Source of the DNA: Aphelocoma coerulescens
Lineage: Eukaryota; Chordata; Aves; Passeriformes; Corvidae
Reading direction: 5' to 3'
DNA length: 64,000 nt
Assembly: GCF_041296385.1 (NCBI RefSeq)
Contig: NC_091023.1
Coordinates: 12,648,924 to 12,712,923, forward strand
Below are positions 1 to 10,725 of this stretch, in pieces. The notes beneath the pieces are model-generated. The model ran no database searches. It was given only the letters and a program-made list of their open reading frames with translations, and was not told the DNA's origin. A program made the position numbers and the translations under genes. The stretch's first letter is position 1, and every line of letters begins with the position of its first letter.

Positions 1-2849
1 GTATCTGAAACAGCTTTTGTTTTCTGTATGCTCTCAATGTACAAACATATTAAATTGTAAAAGTCAAACTTGATGTGAGGTTTGGGTGGGGGCCTGTCTG
101 CAAATCCTATTTTCAGTTTGCCAGCAAGCACTTTACCCTGCTCAGTTGCTTGCACCTTTTCAAGCAGAATAATTTAAGGCACTTCTCATACAATCATTAA
201 CTGCTTGTTCCTAGTGGGATCTCTTTCCTGAGTACTTGTTAATGTTTGTGATGTGGGTCACAACTCTGCATTGCTATTTTCTCTAATTACCGTCCTTCAG
301 TGTTTTTTTCCCTCAGCTGGAACATTGTGTTCTCCCAGGCACAGTGTATGCAAAAGTTGAGATATCACAAAATGAGAGGAAAAAATAACCTAATTATCTT
401 CATGGTCCAGGAAGGTCCAATTAGCGATTAGAGAAATGTGTTGAAATAAAAATTATACATTGCTTCTTTTGACTCTGTTTCTAAACTGTTAAGTTCACTG
501 CTCAGATTTATCATGGGATTAACTAAGTACTGATAAGAACACTTTTAACACCAAAGCTCTAATATTTCTGAACACAGATGGTTCGAGGTGTTTGAAACCG
601 CATGAATTTCTGAACTATAGTATCATTGCAGGGTCGTTAATTGTTCATTGAGCCTTGAATGGAAATCTACTTTAATTCATGCTGCCCCATCACTGGAGGT
701 TCAGTTTTCATAAATGAACATGCAGTTGCCATGCTGAGAATGCAAGAAAGTGACCTGATGAGTGACTGAACTGTGAATGTGCAAGCTCTGCTTGGTCCTG
801 CTCCTTGCATTGTGCACAGAACAGACCACATGTTACAAAACCTACAAAAATAATATCACAGTGGTACTGGTTTATTCTGAGGTTTCATAATTTATGCTGA
901 ATTAAAGAGAGTAGGAATGGCTGGTGCAGAAGGGGAATGGTTTACTGCAGGATGGCTGACTGCAATGATGACACATTTTCCCTGCAAACACCTCCTTCAG
1001 CATGAACCACACCTGAATTACAAGGTGGAGTCTGATTGCAAACTAGGATTGCATTTGAGAGGAAAGTGTATTGGATCCATAGCCAAATCCACGATTTATA
1101 TTCCAGGGGTTGGTGTGGTTATATAATAGTCCTCATTTATCATTTATACCATTATGTTTCTGCTTTGGAAGGTGTCTACATCAATCTTGGGAATCTCTCT
1201 CAAGGAAGTCCTAAGGGTAGGTATAGATTCCTACCAGCACACAGCCTGAGCTTGGAAGTCTACATGGTGAAACACTATTTCTTAAAATCTCTGGAGGGAA
1301 ACTAGAGGAGATCAATGTAAGCACATAGGGAACAAAGAATTTTAGTACTTATTATACTTATTACTCTGCAGGATCACTTTTTCTTTTTTTCCCAAATGGA
1401 TTATTCTTTCTGGAATTGGAAGCTTTGAAATTGGTAGCTAACAGTAATATATACATGTCTTAATTCAGTGGTGGTGGGGTAGGCTGTAATGCAGTACCAT
1501 AATAGAACTTGTTAGCTGCATGATATGAAAGGAACAGAGGATAATACCTCCATTTTTCTCTTTGCCCTGGACTGAAAAAAAAATAGCAAAATAATTGCTC
1601 TGCTTGCTATCACATACTATGCTAACTCATTCATCTTGTCCTTCAATTGTTTAGGCATTTCTTTTTGCATCTCTCTGTCTTGTGACATGGGCCATGTATA
1701 ACCTCTTTTTATCTTCTTATTCTAGAAGATGCTTTCTATTTTTAGATTTCATTCTCCATGTATTTATTCTCTAATTTCTCACTCTGAAGACAAACCAACT
1801 CTTGACCATGCTTTGCTGCTCAGGTGCACCATGCAAATCAGGCTGGAAGAATAATGACAGGCAAAGGCAAAGTTGCTCCTTGTGCATGAGGCCCGAGTGC
1901 TTGGAATCCAAGATTGTGCATTTAGCATCTAAATACAGGAGTGCTCACTAGGGTCTATGAAATGTAATGTCATTACTAAGAGGTATTCAGAAAATTATTT
2001 TTAGTAGTTTTGACTTGTAACAAAAATCTAAAAAATTTATCTCCATCTTGGTGCCCCCTGCCTTTTGGACTTCAATGCCCTGTGCAGAGGATACTCTGCA
2101 CCACAGACATCATTGGCTTGTTAGAAGTGTGTCAAGGGAAGAGACAGCCACAACTCCTTCATCCAGGACAAGAAACAGGCTATTCTGGAAAGGAAGGGAA
2201 TAACCTGAATTGTTCAATAGATAAGACAAAATTAAGGTGGCAATTCAGATTTCTGTTAGGTAGGAGAAAAAATAATGGTGAAACAGCACACATTGAATGT
2301 GGAAATATGGCATTTCTGCCATGGGTACTTTTAAAGAGCAAGTGAAATAGGCATCTGTCAGCAATGTCGAAGGAGTTGGGGCAGGGAAATGTTTTTGCCC
2401 ATCCCTTAAAATCCTCCTCAGTACTAATTTTTCATTGACTGTGTTAAGATTTTACGGGGAGATTTTCAGCCCTGAGGGTATGTACTAGGAAATCCTGTAT
2501 TGTTTTTGTTGAGAATTTTTAGATACTTTTTCTCCAAGAGTAAGTGGAAAATGTCACATGGGGAATGTCTGGTCAAGTAAAAGAATGTTGAGAACTACAG
2601 TGTTTTATAGTTGTGCAGTGGGCAAATCTGTAAAGCAGATTCCTGTGGTTACTGCAATCAATGTCAAAAATGCTATTCGCTTAAGTGGTTGGAGACACAA
2701 ACCTGAAGCTACTTAGAAGATACTGGTTAATCAATTTGAATAAAATTCTTCTTCCATGTGTGTTGAACCAAGCAAGAGTTTTCTGTTCGCTTTAGAGGTG
2801 ACAATCCATCATGCCTGTCTCCCTGCCCCCAACATTCTCTGGCATTCAT
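1..2849. other. AT-rich non-coding stretch, no gene seen
   Basis: I see no gene, RNA gene or recognisable transposon here. The open frames are short (up to 111 codons), resemble no protein family I know, and lack any supporting splice or promoter context. The stretch leads into the CpG island and may be its upstream flank or part of an intron. Low-complexity content is limited to short A and T runs. Confidence 0.7.
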
Positions 2850-2869
2850 TTTAATTAATATTAATTAAA
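2850..2869. promoter_or_regulatory. Perfect 20-bp AT palindrome with two TAATTA sites
   Basis: The 20 bases read identically on both strands. They contain two TAATTA cores, at 2852-2857 and 2862-2867, spaced 10 bp apart, about one helical turn. TAATTA is the core recognised by many homeodomain proteins of the paired, LIM and Antennapedia classes. The site lies about 180 bp upstream of the CpG island, so a role as a cooperative homeodomain site is possible. That role is inference; in AT-rich DNA such a palindrome can also arise by chance. Confidence 0.35.
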
Positions 2870-3039
2870 TTTGCCTAGAGGAACTTATTTTGCTGTCCAG
2901 ATTTTGCAAAAGATTTTTCTTTCTGCCTGTCTGCCTGCTTTATCACCTCGGTGCATCCATTTACAGAAGATGTAGATGCAATATAAAATATTAATTCATC
3001 AATTTGCTGAGGTTAAAACAGTGTCTCCCCCCCTTCCCC

Positions 3040-3650
3040 TGCAGTCATTTGGACCCTGTAGCACTGCTGGGCAGCCCGGGGGAAGCTATGCTGCTTCCAA
3101 AGGGCTGGCGGAGGGCACGGCGGTGCCTCCGGGCACTGAGCAGAGCCTGGGGCGGGTGAGGCCGGGCTGGAGCCGTCCCTGGGGCTGGCCCCTGGCTGCT
3201 GCTCGGCGCTGGGCACCAGGTGCGGGAGCAGAGCGCAGCTGGGAGCGGCTGCTCGCCGGCCGGCCCAACACCAGCCCCGGCCCGGCCGCCGCCGGCCCAG
3301 TGCCCGCGGGGCTCCGGGCAGGGCGCAGCTGCCCGAGGGGCGAGGCGGCCCCCGGTGAAAGGGCTGCCGTCCTTTCGCCCGGGGTGGGGCAGGAGCTGAT
3401 GGACCCCATGGGGCCCAGCTGCCCCAGGTAAAGCAGCTGTGGCGGGGGAGCGGCTGTGCGGGAGCTGGGAGGGAGGAGCGCTGTGTAGGTGAGCGGGTGC
3501 TCGTGGGCAGCTGGAGGGGCTGCGGGTAGGGCCGCTCCCCTGGCCCGCGCCCTCCGCTGCCCGGGACCCCGCGGCTCTCTGGGGGCTGCCCGAGCCTCGC
3601 TGGAAGGGGTCCGGGAATGCTCCGCTGTCCTCAGCCCTCTCTAGGTATGG
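3040..3650. promoter_or_regulatory. CpG island, probable promoter
   Basis: This is the only strongly GC-rich block in the window. Between 3061 and 3660 I count about 50 CpG dinucleotides by hand, whereas flanking lines usually have none or one. It holds an Sp1-type GC box (GGGGCGGG, 3149-3156) and five CAGCTG E-boxes. No TATA box is visible inside it, as is usual for CpG-island promoters. Two good plus-strand splice donors (3428 and 3489) suggest that transcription runs rightwards and that a first exon ends in the island. A 151-codon frame crosses it (2976-3431), but it starts in AT-rich DNA upstream and its Ala/Gly/Pro/Arg-rich product looks like GC-rich sequence read by chance. The gene served is not identifiable. 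Confidence 0.8.
3408..3494 (+). other. Possible end of a first exon: start codon context and two splice donors
   Basis: Inside the CpG island an ATG at 3408-3410 sits in a near-ideal Kozak context (CCCCATGG). It is followed six codons later by CAG|GTAAAG (donor GT at 3428-3429). A second donor, TAG|GTGAGC, has its GT at 3489-3490. Read through, the frame stops with TAA at 3429-3431, just past the donor, so only a spliced transcript could use this ATG. A very short coding first exon or a purely 5'UTR exon would both fit. The donor motifs are directly visible; their use is inferred. Confidence 0.3.
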
Positions 3651-4198
3651 GCAGCCCTGGTAATCCCGGGCTGCTCTGGTCAGATGAATCTCAGTTCATT
3701 CCCTTGGTTTTTAAGGGATGTGAGGTCTCATAACGTGAAACGTTCTGGGCTGGAAAAATCCAGGTTCATAGTGTACGTTCCTAGATGTGCCTCGGTGGTC
3801 TTGGTGGGAGTTCTGTGTTGTGTGAAGGGAAAGTATTTATTGTGAAGGAGAGGTTAATGGGGAGTGGGGAATGTTACTGCCCCTCTGTTTTATTTAGGGT
3901 TAGTCTGTATTTTAGCTAAGAGCACAATAACATGGAGTTCAAGTTTCTAAATTTCTGAATCTCAGTGTGTAGACAGCTGTGAACCTCCAAATGTTTTTTT
4001 CAGGGTTGTGGTTTTAATTCTTGTTTTTTCAGAGTACATATTGTTATACTTGGGGTATATCTCAAACCATGAGGTTCTTCTGATTTCTTTATCCCACTAT
4101 TCTGTGTACCAAAGAATGGAATAATGCAGCTTGCAGCACTGTAGAAGATTTATGTAATCTGCTCCCCAAACACAATTTTTCTTGAAACATTGTATGTG

Positions 4199-4218
4199 TA
4201 TATATATATATATATATA
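4199..4218. repeat. (TA)10 microsatellite
   Basis: Ten uninterrupted TA units, followed by CACATAGATAGTATAT. Such runs are prone to length change and cruciform formation. Confidence 0.9.
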
Positions 4219-6854
4219 CACATAGATAGTATATAACTCTGTGTCTCACTTTAATTTTTCTCATGTCCTCTCTAGAATCTAGTTGGATTAATAGCTGCCT
4301 GTGTTCTTAATCAGTAGAATAAGCAGAAGACCTCTTATATTTTTGATCATTTATCATGCTGTTCTAGATTACTAAATGTGTTCATCTGAAACTTAAGCCT
4401 TTTATTTTTTTCCATTGTGTGCCCAATTGAACATTGCTGTGTTATATTGGAGATACTAATCTGTAGTAAAATCACTGTAATTATGAAAATGTTCTTAATT
4501 TCATTGTACTAAGCATATATTGCTGCACAGGTGCACACTGTAAGAAAATCTAAATTGAAGTAATTTCATTTGTGCTCACAAAGCTGAGAAAGATTTACAC
4601 TCTTTCTATAAATTAAGGATAATTTTAGGCATTTTAAACTCTAGGAAAAATACAGTCTATTGCAAACTACTTAATTGACATTTTAAAATGCAATATAGCC
4701 TTTAATATTGAAGTATTATGGTTTGTGAGGAAGCCCAAGGCTAATATTTTGGCAGCCAGCTTAATCTTTAGCCTAACAAAACCAAGACAACTGTAAAACT
4801 TACATCAATTACTGCTTGTACAACAAGCTGTTTTTCCAAGCATGTGATTGTATTGTTTACACTGGCCTGTTTATCTCAAAACAGTTTTTGGTGAGTAAAA
4901 ATGTTCTTGAAATTAATACTTTGAGTGGCCAGTTTGGAAATCCCTGGATAAATCTAACTGCCTTGCAGACAGTGAGAGTATTATTGATTTGGGGGAGGAG
5001 GGCAGGTTTTCTTCTTACCCTCTGTCTTGGCTGAAGGGATCCTCCAGATCCTGAAACACAATCATCTGCCACTGTAAGCAGCTGTTACATCTGGAGCTAT
5101 CGAGATGTTCCTGTTGCTTGCTCACATGCACATCTTCCCGTGGCTTCACCATTCCGATTGCTGAAACCCTCCTCTGCTTCTTTGGTTATCGGTATTCACT
5201 TCTTATTAAACCTGCCAATCTGGAATCTGGTTTTGGCTCTTCTCCCTGGTTGTTTTTCCCTTTTCCATAGATCTTTATGGACAACAGTAATCATCTTGGT
5301 TCTGTCTTACTGCATGAAACCATTTAGAAATAGGCCGTTAATACTGATGAACTGTGACTCTTAATCAGCTGCTACAAACTCCCTTTCCCAGGCAGTGAAT
5401 GAGTGACCAGCAGCGCGTCTGGCAGTGACTTGAGGATGCATGGGGAGAGAATGAAGCTGACTATTTTATCCCAGGCTAAGATTTCATTTTTCACCTGCAG
5501 TTTACTGTGGTTTTTAAGTCTCTCCACACTGTAGCACTTACGGCTTTCTGGTTTTGCTCCCTATAGCCACCTGCCTTTCCTGCTGCTGGCTCCGCGGCTC
5601 TGCCACAGGGCCTTGGTTCTCCCCTGTGCCTCTGGCCACACTTGACTGCGGATGATGCCTGTGGAGTGTCCCAGTGGCTGCCTGGTTTGCAGGGAGGCAG
5701 GAGCAGTTGACTTAATGGCTGCTGTCTCTGTTGTTTATGACTCAGGGAACAGGGCCAGCCAAACACTTTGCTTTATCCAGAGAGTGCAGGAGGCCGACGA
5801 AGTGGCTCAGTGGAACGCATCCAACTGAAGAGTTATGTGTCATACAAGCCTGGTACAACTCATGGACTTCACACAATCCTCTGAATGTAGTTCTTTCTCA
5901 GATTGCAAATTTCTCTCTGCTGGGCATTGCTTGACCAATGCAGCCAGGAGTTTGCTGCGCACCACTGGGGCTGGAACCCCAAGCACAGTTGTTCCAAAAC
6001 CTGGTGTACCCGCACTTTTAGTTGGAAGCCTTTTTGCTCAGTAGATCTGTTATCCCTTAAGCTATCCACATAAACATTATGTGGACAGTTTGAATAGGAG
6101 TAATCTTCTTAAAGTACTGTTATCTGTCATGGATGCCAGCTCTCCTTGTATTGTGTGGGTATGGGTCTTTTAAATCTTGCTATGATCAGAAGGAAATACT
6201 AATTGTATTCAGAGGTCTTACTGATAGCTGTAAGAGCACTTGAAGCTATTTGTCCCACTCTTACTCTAGATAACGTACCAAGACTGGGAGTATCAATAAA
6301 TATTTGATTACATTGCAGCATATCACCCTCATAAAACTTTTGTTTTGATGTTGCAACTTTGAAGACTCTTGCCTGCAGTTTTGAAATAGGGGTTTCAGTG
6401 GATGGATTGGAAGAGGGATATGGGTGGAAGGTCAATGTTTTCCTGCTGCTGATTGGTAATACCCTAAACTTGTCTGTCTCAGATTAGATTAGATTTATGT
6501 TTAGCTAGTTTCCTCAGCAATGTTTATTTATAAGTTATATTTGCTCATTAGGTTATTTTTTTCTTGGTGGCTGTTCCAAGGTGGACTTTGTGCAGTGTTA
6601 TTCCTTTTGAAGATTATTAATCATGTTTGGTTATTTAAAAGTGGCTATTGTCAATGTTCTTGCAAGAACTGCATATAAAACAGATCTAAATTTTAACTGA
6701 TAATGTTTATTTTACTTCGGGTAGTGGGGAACATCCCAGTAAGGTATTTGGAAAAGTATATTTATATCTGTTGAACCATTAAATAAAAAAAGATGTGAAC
6801 AGGTAAAACCAGCTCAATGAAAACGTAAAGGAATCTGATAAATGCATTTTTCTC

Positions 6855-6866
6855 TGTGTGTGTGTG
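6855..6866. repeat. (TG)6 microsatellite
   Basis: Six TG units preceded by TCTC and followed by TATAAATACATA. It is short and unremarkable. Confidence 0.8.
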
Positions 6867-8695
6867 TATAAATACATATTCTCATATGTTGTCCTTAGTT
6901 CCAAAGAGTGCAATAAAAGCTAAACAATAACTGTCAGTGTTATTGCCAGGCACTTTTGGAGAAAAAAGTCTAAACAGTCTGAGGACAGCTGGGTTTGCTT
7001 TAGTGGGAAGAGTAAGAGAGGTACTTAGTGACCTCAGAAATTTGCAGTGGTCAGAAGATGAAAGCATATTTTGAATCTACGAGGGACTTCTAGCTGTTAC
7101 AACATGACTGTTATTACTTGTTTAGTAATATTTAGTACTAAAAATTTATGTCTTGGGCCTAGGAAACTTTAAGGCAATTTTTATACATCATTGCAACTGG
7201 AATGAAAATGACATTTCCAAGACCTAGACTTGGTTTGATTTTTAGTGTGTCTCCTTGTGATATGAGCTATGTGTTGTTGTAGAGCAATGCAGTGGTGTAC
7301 AGCCAGTTTAGAACAGATAAATCTGTCTCAGAAATGGTTACATAGAAGAGCTTAAATATAATCCTTGGGTGTGTGCAGGACATCCCTATATGGAAGCAAA
7401 CCCCTCCCTCCATTAATCCTCCACTGCACCTTCTGGCGATGCTGTGGCTCTGCTTTTTCTCACACTCATGTTTCTCTCTTTGAACTTGCTCAAATGTGTT
7501 GCACTCGGAGGTTATTGCTAAGTTTGGGGCTGCCCCTTAGTCCTTTGTTAAGACTTTGTCTTGTTCTTCTGTTACTGTGGCTTTGCCTTCATTTATATCC
7601 TTTTGTGAAGGATGCCCTGGTTCATCCTGATGCTGACACACAATGGTATTCTGCAGAACCTGCATGTGTACTTCTGCTAAACTAATTTCCTTTTGGGGTC
7701 ATTGATCTCTTTAATGAAAGTCTAAGCATTTTTATGAGCCAAAACCTCATTACACTGTACAGAGGCTGTACTTTAAACCTATCTATTCTGTTACTGTACA
7801 TTTTAATAAAACTTTATTAGATTACTCTTCTGATGAAAGACAGCAGGAAATATTTCATTCATTAGAAAACTTGAGGTGCTGGGAAACTTAATGTTGCATT
7901 CTTGTTTTCAGATTAATTATGGGTTTTGTTATACCTTGTTAATGGTCTTCTGTGAAAGGAGTTCACATAAATTATGCCATAGAAGATAACTGCATTCATG
8001 TCAAGATTATCTTTACACATCCAACCATGTGGTTTCTTTTCAATGAATAATAATTTTTTCAGTCTTGATTTATTAAATTTTTTCTGTTGTAAATGGTATG
8101 ATACTCATTTTATGAGGAGGTATTTTATCTAAATTCTGCTTCTACCAGTGACGCTTTGCTACAGCAGCAGATGCAAATCTACTACAAATGTAAATCTACT
8201 GGAATGCATTTTCTTCCTTCTTTTAGTGAAAAGACTTCATTTTTTCTAAAGTGGTTTCCTATGCAACATGAGGTACAGTAATCTGTACTGTTATTAAGTT
8301 GTCTGAATAGGATGAAATGAAATTCCCTTTCCTAGGAATGAAAGCATTTTTATGTAACTTAATTTTATAAAATCCTGGGTAGCATCTGGAGGGAAGAGAA
8401 TGCTGGGGAATTACAAACTCAGGGGATTTGTTCAGTATGTTGAATCTACTCCAGTGTCTTATTTTTCTTCTATGACCACTGTACATATGGTTGGGCTGCT
8501 ACTGAGAGCAGAAGAGGGGCTTAACTTAAAGCTACAAGGGGTTTGTATAGATATAAGCCACTTTTCCCTCTTTTTTTATATTATAGCCACACCTCATTAG
8601 TGTCCTGGCTTAAGTAGGAGGATAAAAATCATTTCCATTTTCTTTTCCTGCTGCCACTACTCTGGAAGGCTGTAATAGAGACCTTTTTTTTTCCC

Positions 8696-8719
8696 TTTTT
8701 TTTTTTTTTTTTTTTTTTT
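8696..8719. repeat. T24 homopolymer
   Basis: Twenty-four consecutive T residues, preceded by T9CCC. I see no AATAAA-type signal in reverse orientation close by, so nothing marks it as the tail of a retrocopy. It is probably a slippage-expanded tract. Confidence 0.85.
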
Positions 8720-9795
8720 ACATCCTATTTTATCTGTGCCTGAATTATTCCTATGTTCCTAACTCTGGTTAGGGTTTTTTTTTTATATGTCTCTTTTCTG
8801 GTTTCAGTAGTTTTTTCACTTTTTTTTAAACTGGGAAAATAAATGAAAGAAACCAAAACCAAACTGTTTTAAATCTATCTGAATAATTAAGATAAAACCC
8901 CTTGCATATTGTTCATCTTAAAGAGGGAAATTGGAAACTGGCAATGAGTATCCTTTCACTAACACAGATTTGTTTGTTTGAAAGTATTTACACAAAGCCC
9001 TAGGCGTAAGCAAGCTCCAAATGTAATTTTTTTTTTTTGAGTTGGTACTCCTAATTATGTCTTTGAATAATTATTATTCCCCTGTTGCTTAACCAGTGCT
9101 GAACCCAAAAGCTGCTTCCTTTGCTACCTGTCTGTCAGGTTGCCAGTCGGAGCATTCCAGGCTTTTTGGGTTTCTTCTCCATCTTACATCTCCATTCAAA
9201 GCATCCTGAACTCTATTGCCCTAACAGAAAAGGTCTTGGCTCTGTGACCTGTGCTTTGCTGTAGAAATTGGTTGGACTTGTATTCTCCAGCTCTGCTTGG
9301 GAGACACGTGGGTTTTTTTGAATAGCAGTGTCCGGTGATGTCCGTGTTCCTGGGATCAGTGTGGCCACTTGGCCTTGGGCAGCAGCCCGACCCCAAGCCA
9401 GCTATTTCTCACACTTTCTGCCCGTAGTCCCCCCTGTGTTTCACCACTCTGGATGTGGCTTCCAGCAACAGCCTTGTTTATGTATGAGCTAGGAAATACT
9501 TTGTAATGAATAGGTATGATCGTGATGGAATAAATACCCTGTTGTAAAGTTTCACCCTACACATCTGTTTAAAGGAGAGATTCTTTGGTGTGTCCAGTGC
9601 TGATAAAGAATATCTGCTTTCTAATGCTTCAAATTGTGTTAGAAAGTTTATTTTCCAGCTGATTTCAGTGTCACTTCCAGCCCCCACTCCTAGACAGGGC
9701 TCACTGTGCTGTTCTCCACTTGAACATCAATGTTGTCCCAGCAACAACTCCTGCTTTGTTACTGTTTGTGTCTTACTGCTCTGAAAGCCCCACAG

Positions 9796-9934
9796 CTGAA
9801 CAACAGGGATGGGCAGGGTGGGATGTGGCTCCCAGCAGTGGGGGTGCTGCATGGGGGCTCCGGGGCTTGGGAGAAGCCGTGGCAAACCATTGCTAGCAGA
9901 AAGAGGAGTTGCAAGAAGATGGGAAATCTACAGG
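9796..9934 (+). other. Candidate exon (unconfirmed)
   Basis: A pyrimidine-leaning tract (9755-9785) and CCCCACAG precede the segment, and it ends CTACAG|GTAAAG with the donor GT at 9935-9936. One plus frame is open throughout and finishes a codon exactly at the donor. The segment is richer in GC than its surroundings. I do not recognise the encoded peptide. Alternative acceptors exist at 9806 and 9838. Segments like this occur by chance in tens of kilobases, so transcript evidence is needed. Confidence 0.15.
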
Positions 9935-10632
9935 TAAAGCCAGTTTTCTGCCTTTGGTGGGAACACATCAGCCCTTCATGGCAGTAAATAGTCATAACAT
10001 GAGGGAAAGTAGTATTTATTTCAAAATATTGTGGAAAAAAATGAAATAACACTCTGTATGGCAGTGAGGCTGATGTTCAGCTTTTGTATCCTGACCTGAG
10101 TGTTTAAATTGCTTTTTCACACAGTCGTTTTAATCCTAAAGTTTTAAACTTTTAGTTATATATAGGTGTCACCACCAACCAGGTGCTGTGGATTACATCC
10201 CTTGGATTTCATTATCTTTTTTCTTTACAAGAAGGGTTTTAAATCCTGCAGGATAGGAGAGAGAGTGGTATGAAAAGCTTTGCAATGCTTCTGAAAGCTC
10301 TTAGTCCCTGAGACTTCCTGGAACACATTCTGGTTAGTTTTGGGTTTAGTATTTAATCTTTTAAAAGCCCTTGGGAGCCACCAGCTTGAACATTAGCAAC
10401 TATGTATGAAATATATGCCAAAGCACTAATCTATATTAGGTGTTGTTGAATTGTTTGAGTTATGTACTTCTAAAATAAATATCTGTTTAGAGTGACCTAC
10501 TTCTGACACACTCTCTGACGTAAGGAGCACCTTTCTTTCCAGTAAGCAGGTCCCTTTGAGGTGTTTCTAATCGCAGGAATAAATAGTTTATGAATATAAA
10601 TCATATGTGCTTTGATCTGGTTCAAATTCCAG

Positions 10633-10725
10633 GATAAAGCCTTCCCATACCTTCCTGGAAGTGATTTACTTCTCACCGCCCCAAAAGACCCCAGGCTTTG
10701 GCTCCTGACAGCCATTCTGTCACAG
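10633..10725 (+). other. Candidate 93-nt exon, phase 0-0 (unconfirmed)
   Basis: The segment follows an AG at 10631-10632 (TTCAAATTCCAG) and ends CACAG|GTAAGC, a near-consensus donor with GT at 10726-10727. One frame is open across all 31 codons, beginning Asp-Lys-Ala-Phe-Pro and ending at a codon boundary. It could therefore join the candidate exon at 9796-9934 in frame. The product is not recognised. A 101-codon frame on the other strand (10497-10802) spans the same bases, which shows how easily such frames arise here. Confidence 0.15.

Larger units (their letters stand above)
3661..8695. other. Non-coding stretch downstream of the CpG island
   Basis: No gene is supported. The region is AT-rich with more T than A on the plus strand. 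It holds a (TA)10 run, a short (TG)6 run and three tandem AGATT units near 6481-6497. A tRNA-like A box at 5803-5813 was considered and rejected. Frames up to 106 codons occur but are not protein-like. If the CpG island fires rightwards, this is the start of a long first intron. Confidence 0.65.

Noticed and set aside
2976..3431. 151-codon plus-strand frame across the CpG island, and a 107-codon frame opposite (3086-3409)
   Set aside because: Both are rich in Ala, Gly, Pro and Arg as GC-rich DNA dictates. Frames open on both strands at once argue for composition rather than coding.
3896..3905. TTAGGGTTAG, telomere-like
   Set aside because: Fewer than two units, so not an interstitial telomeric repeat.
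5803..5979. tRNA-like A box (TGGCTCAGTGG, 5803-5813) and weak B box (5969-5979)
   Set aside because: The boxes are about 155 bp apart and the B box matches only 8 of 11 positions. No cloverleaf forms, so neither a tRNA nor a clear tRNA-derived SINE is supported.
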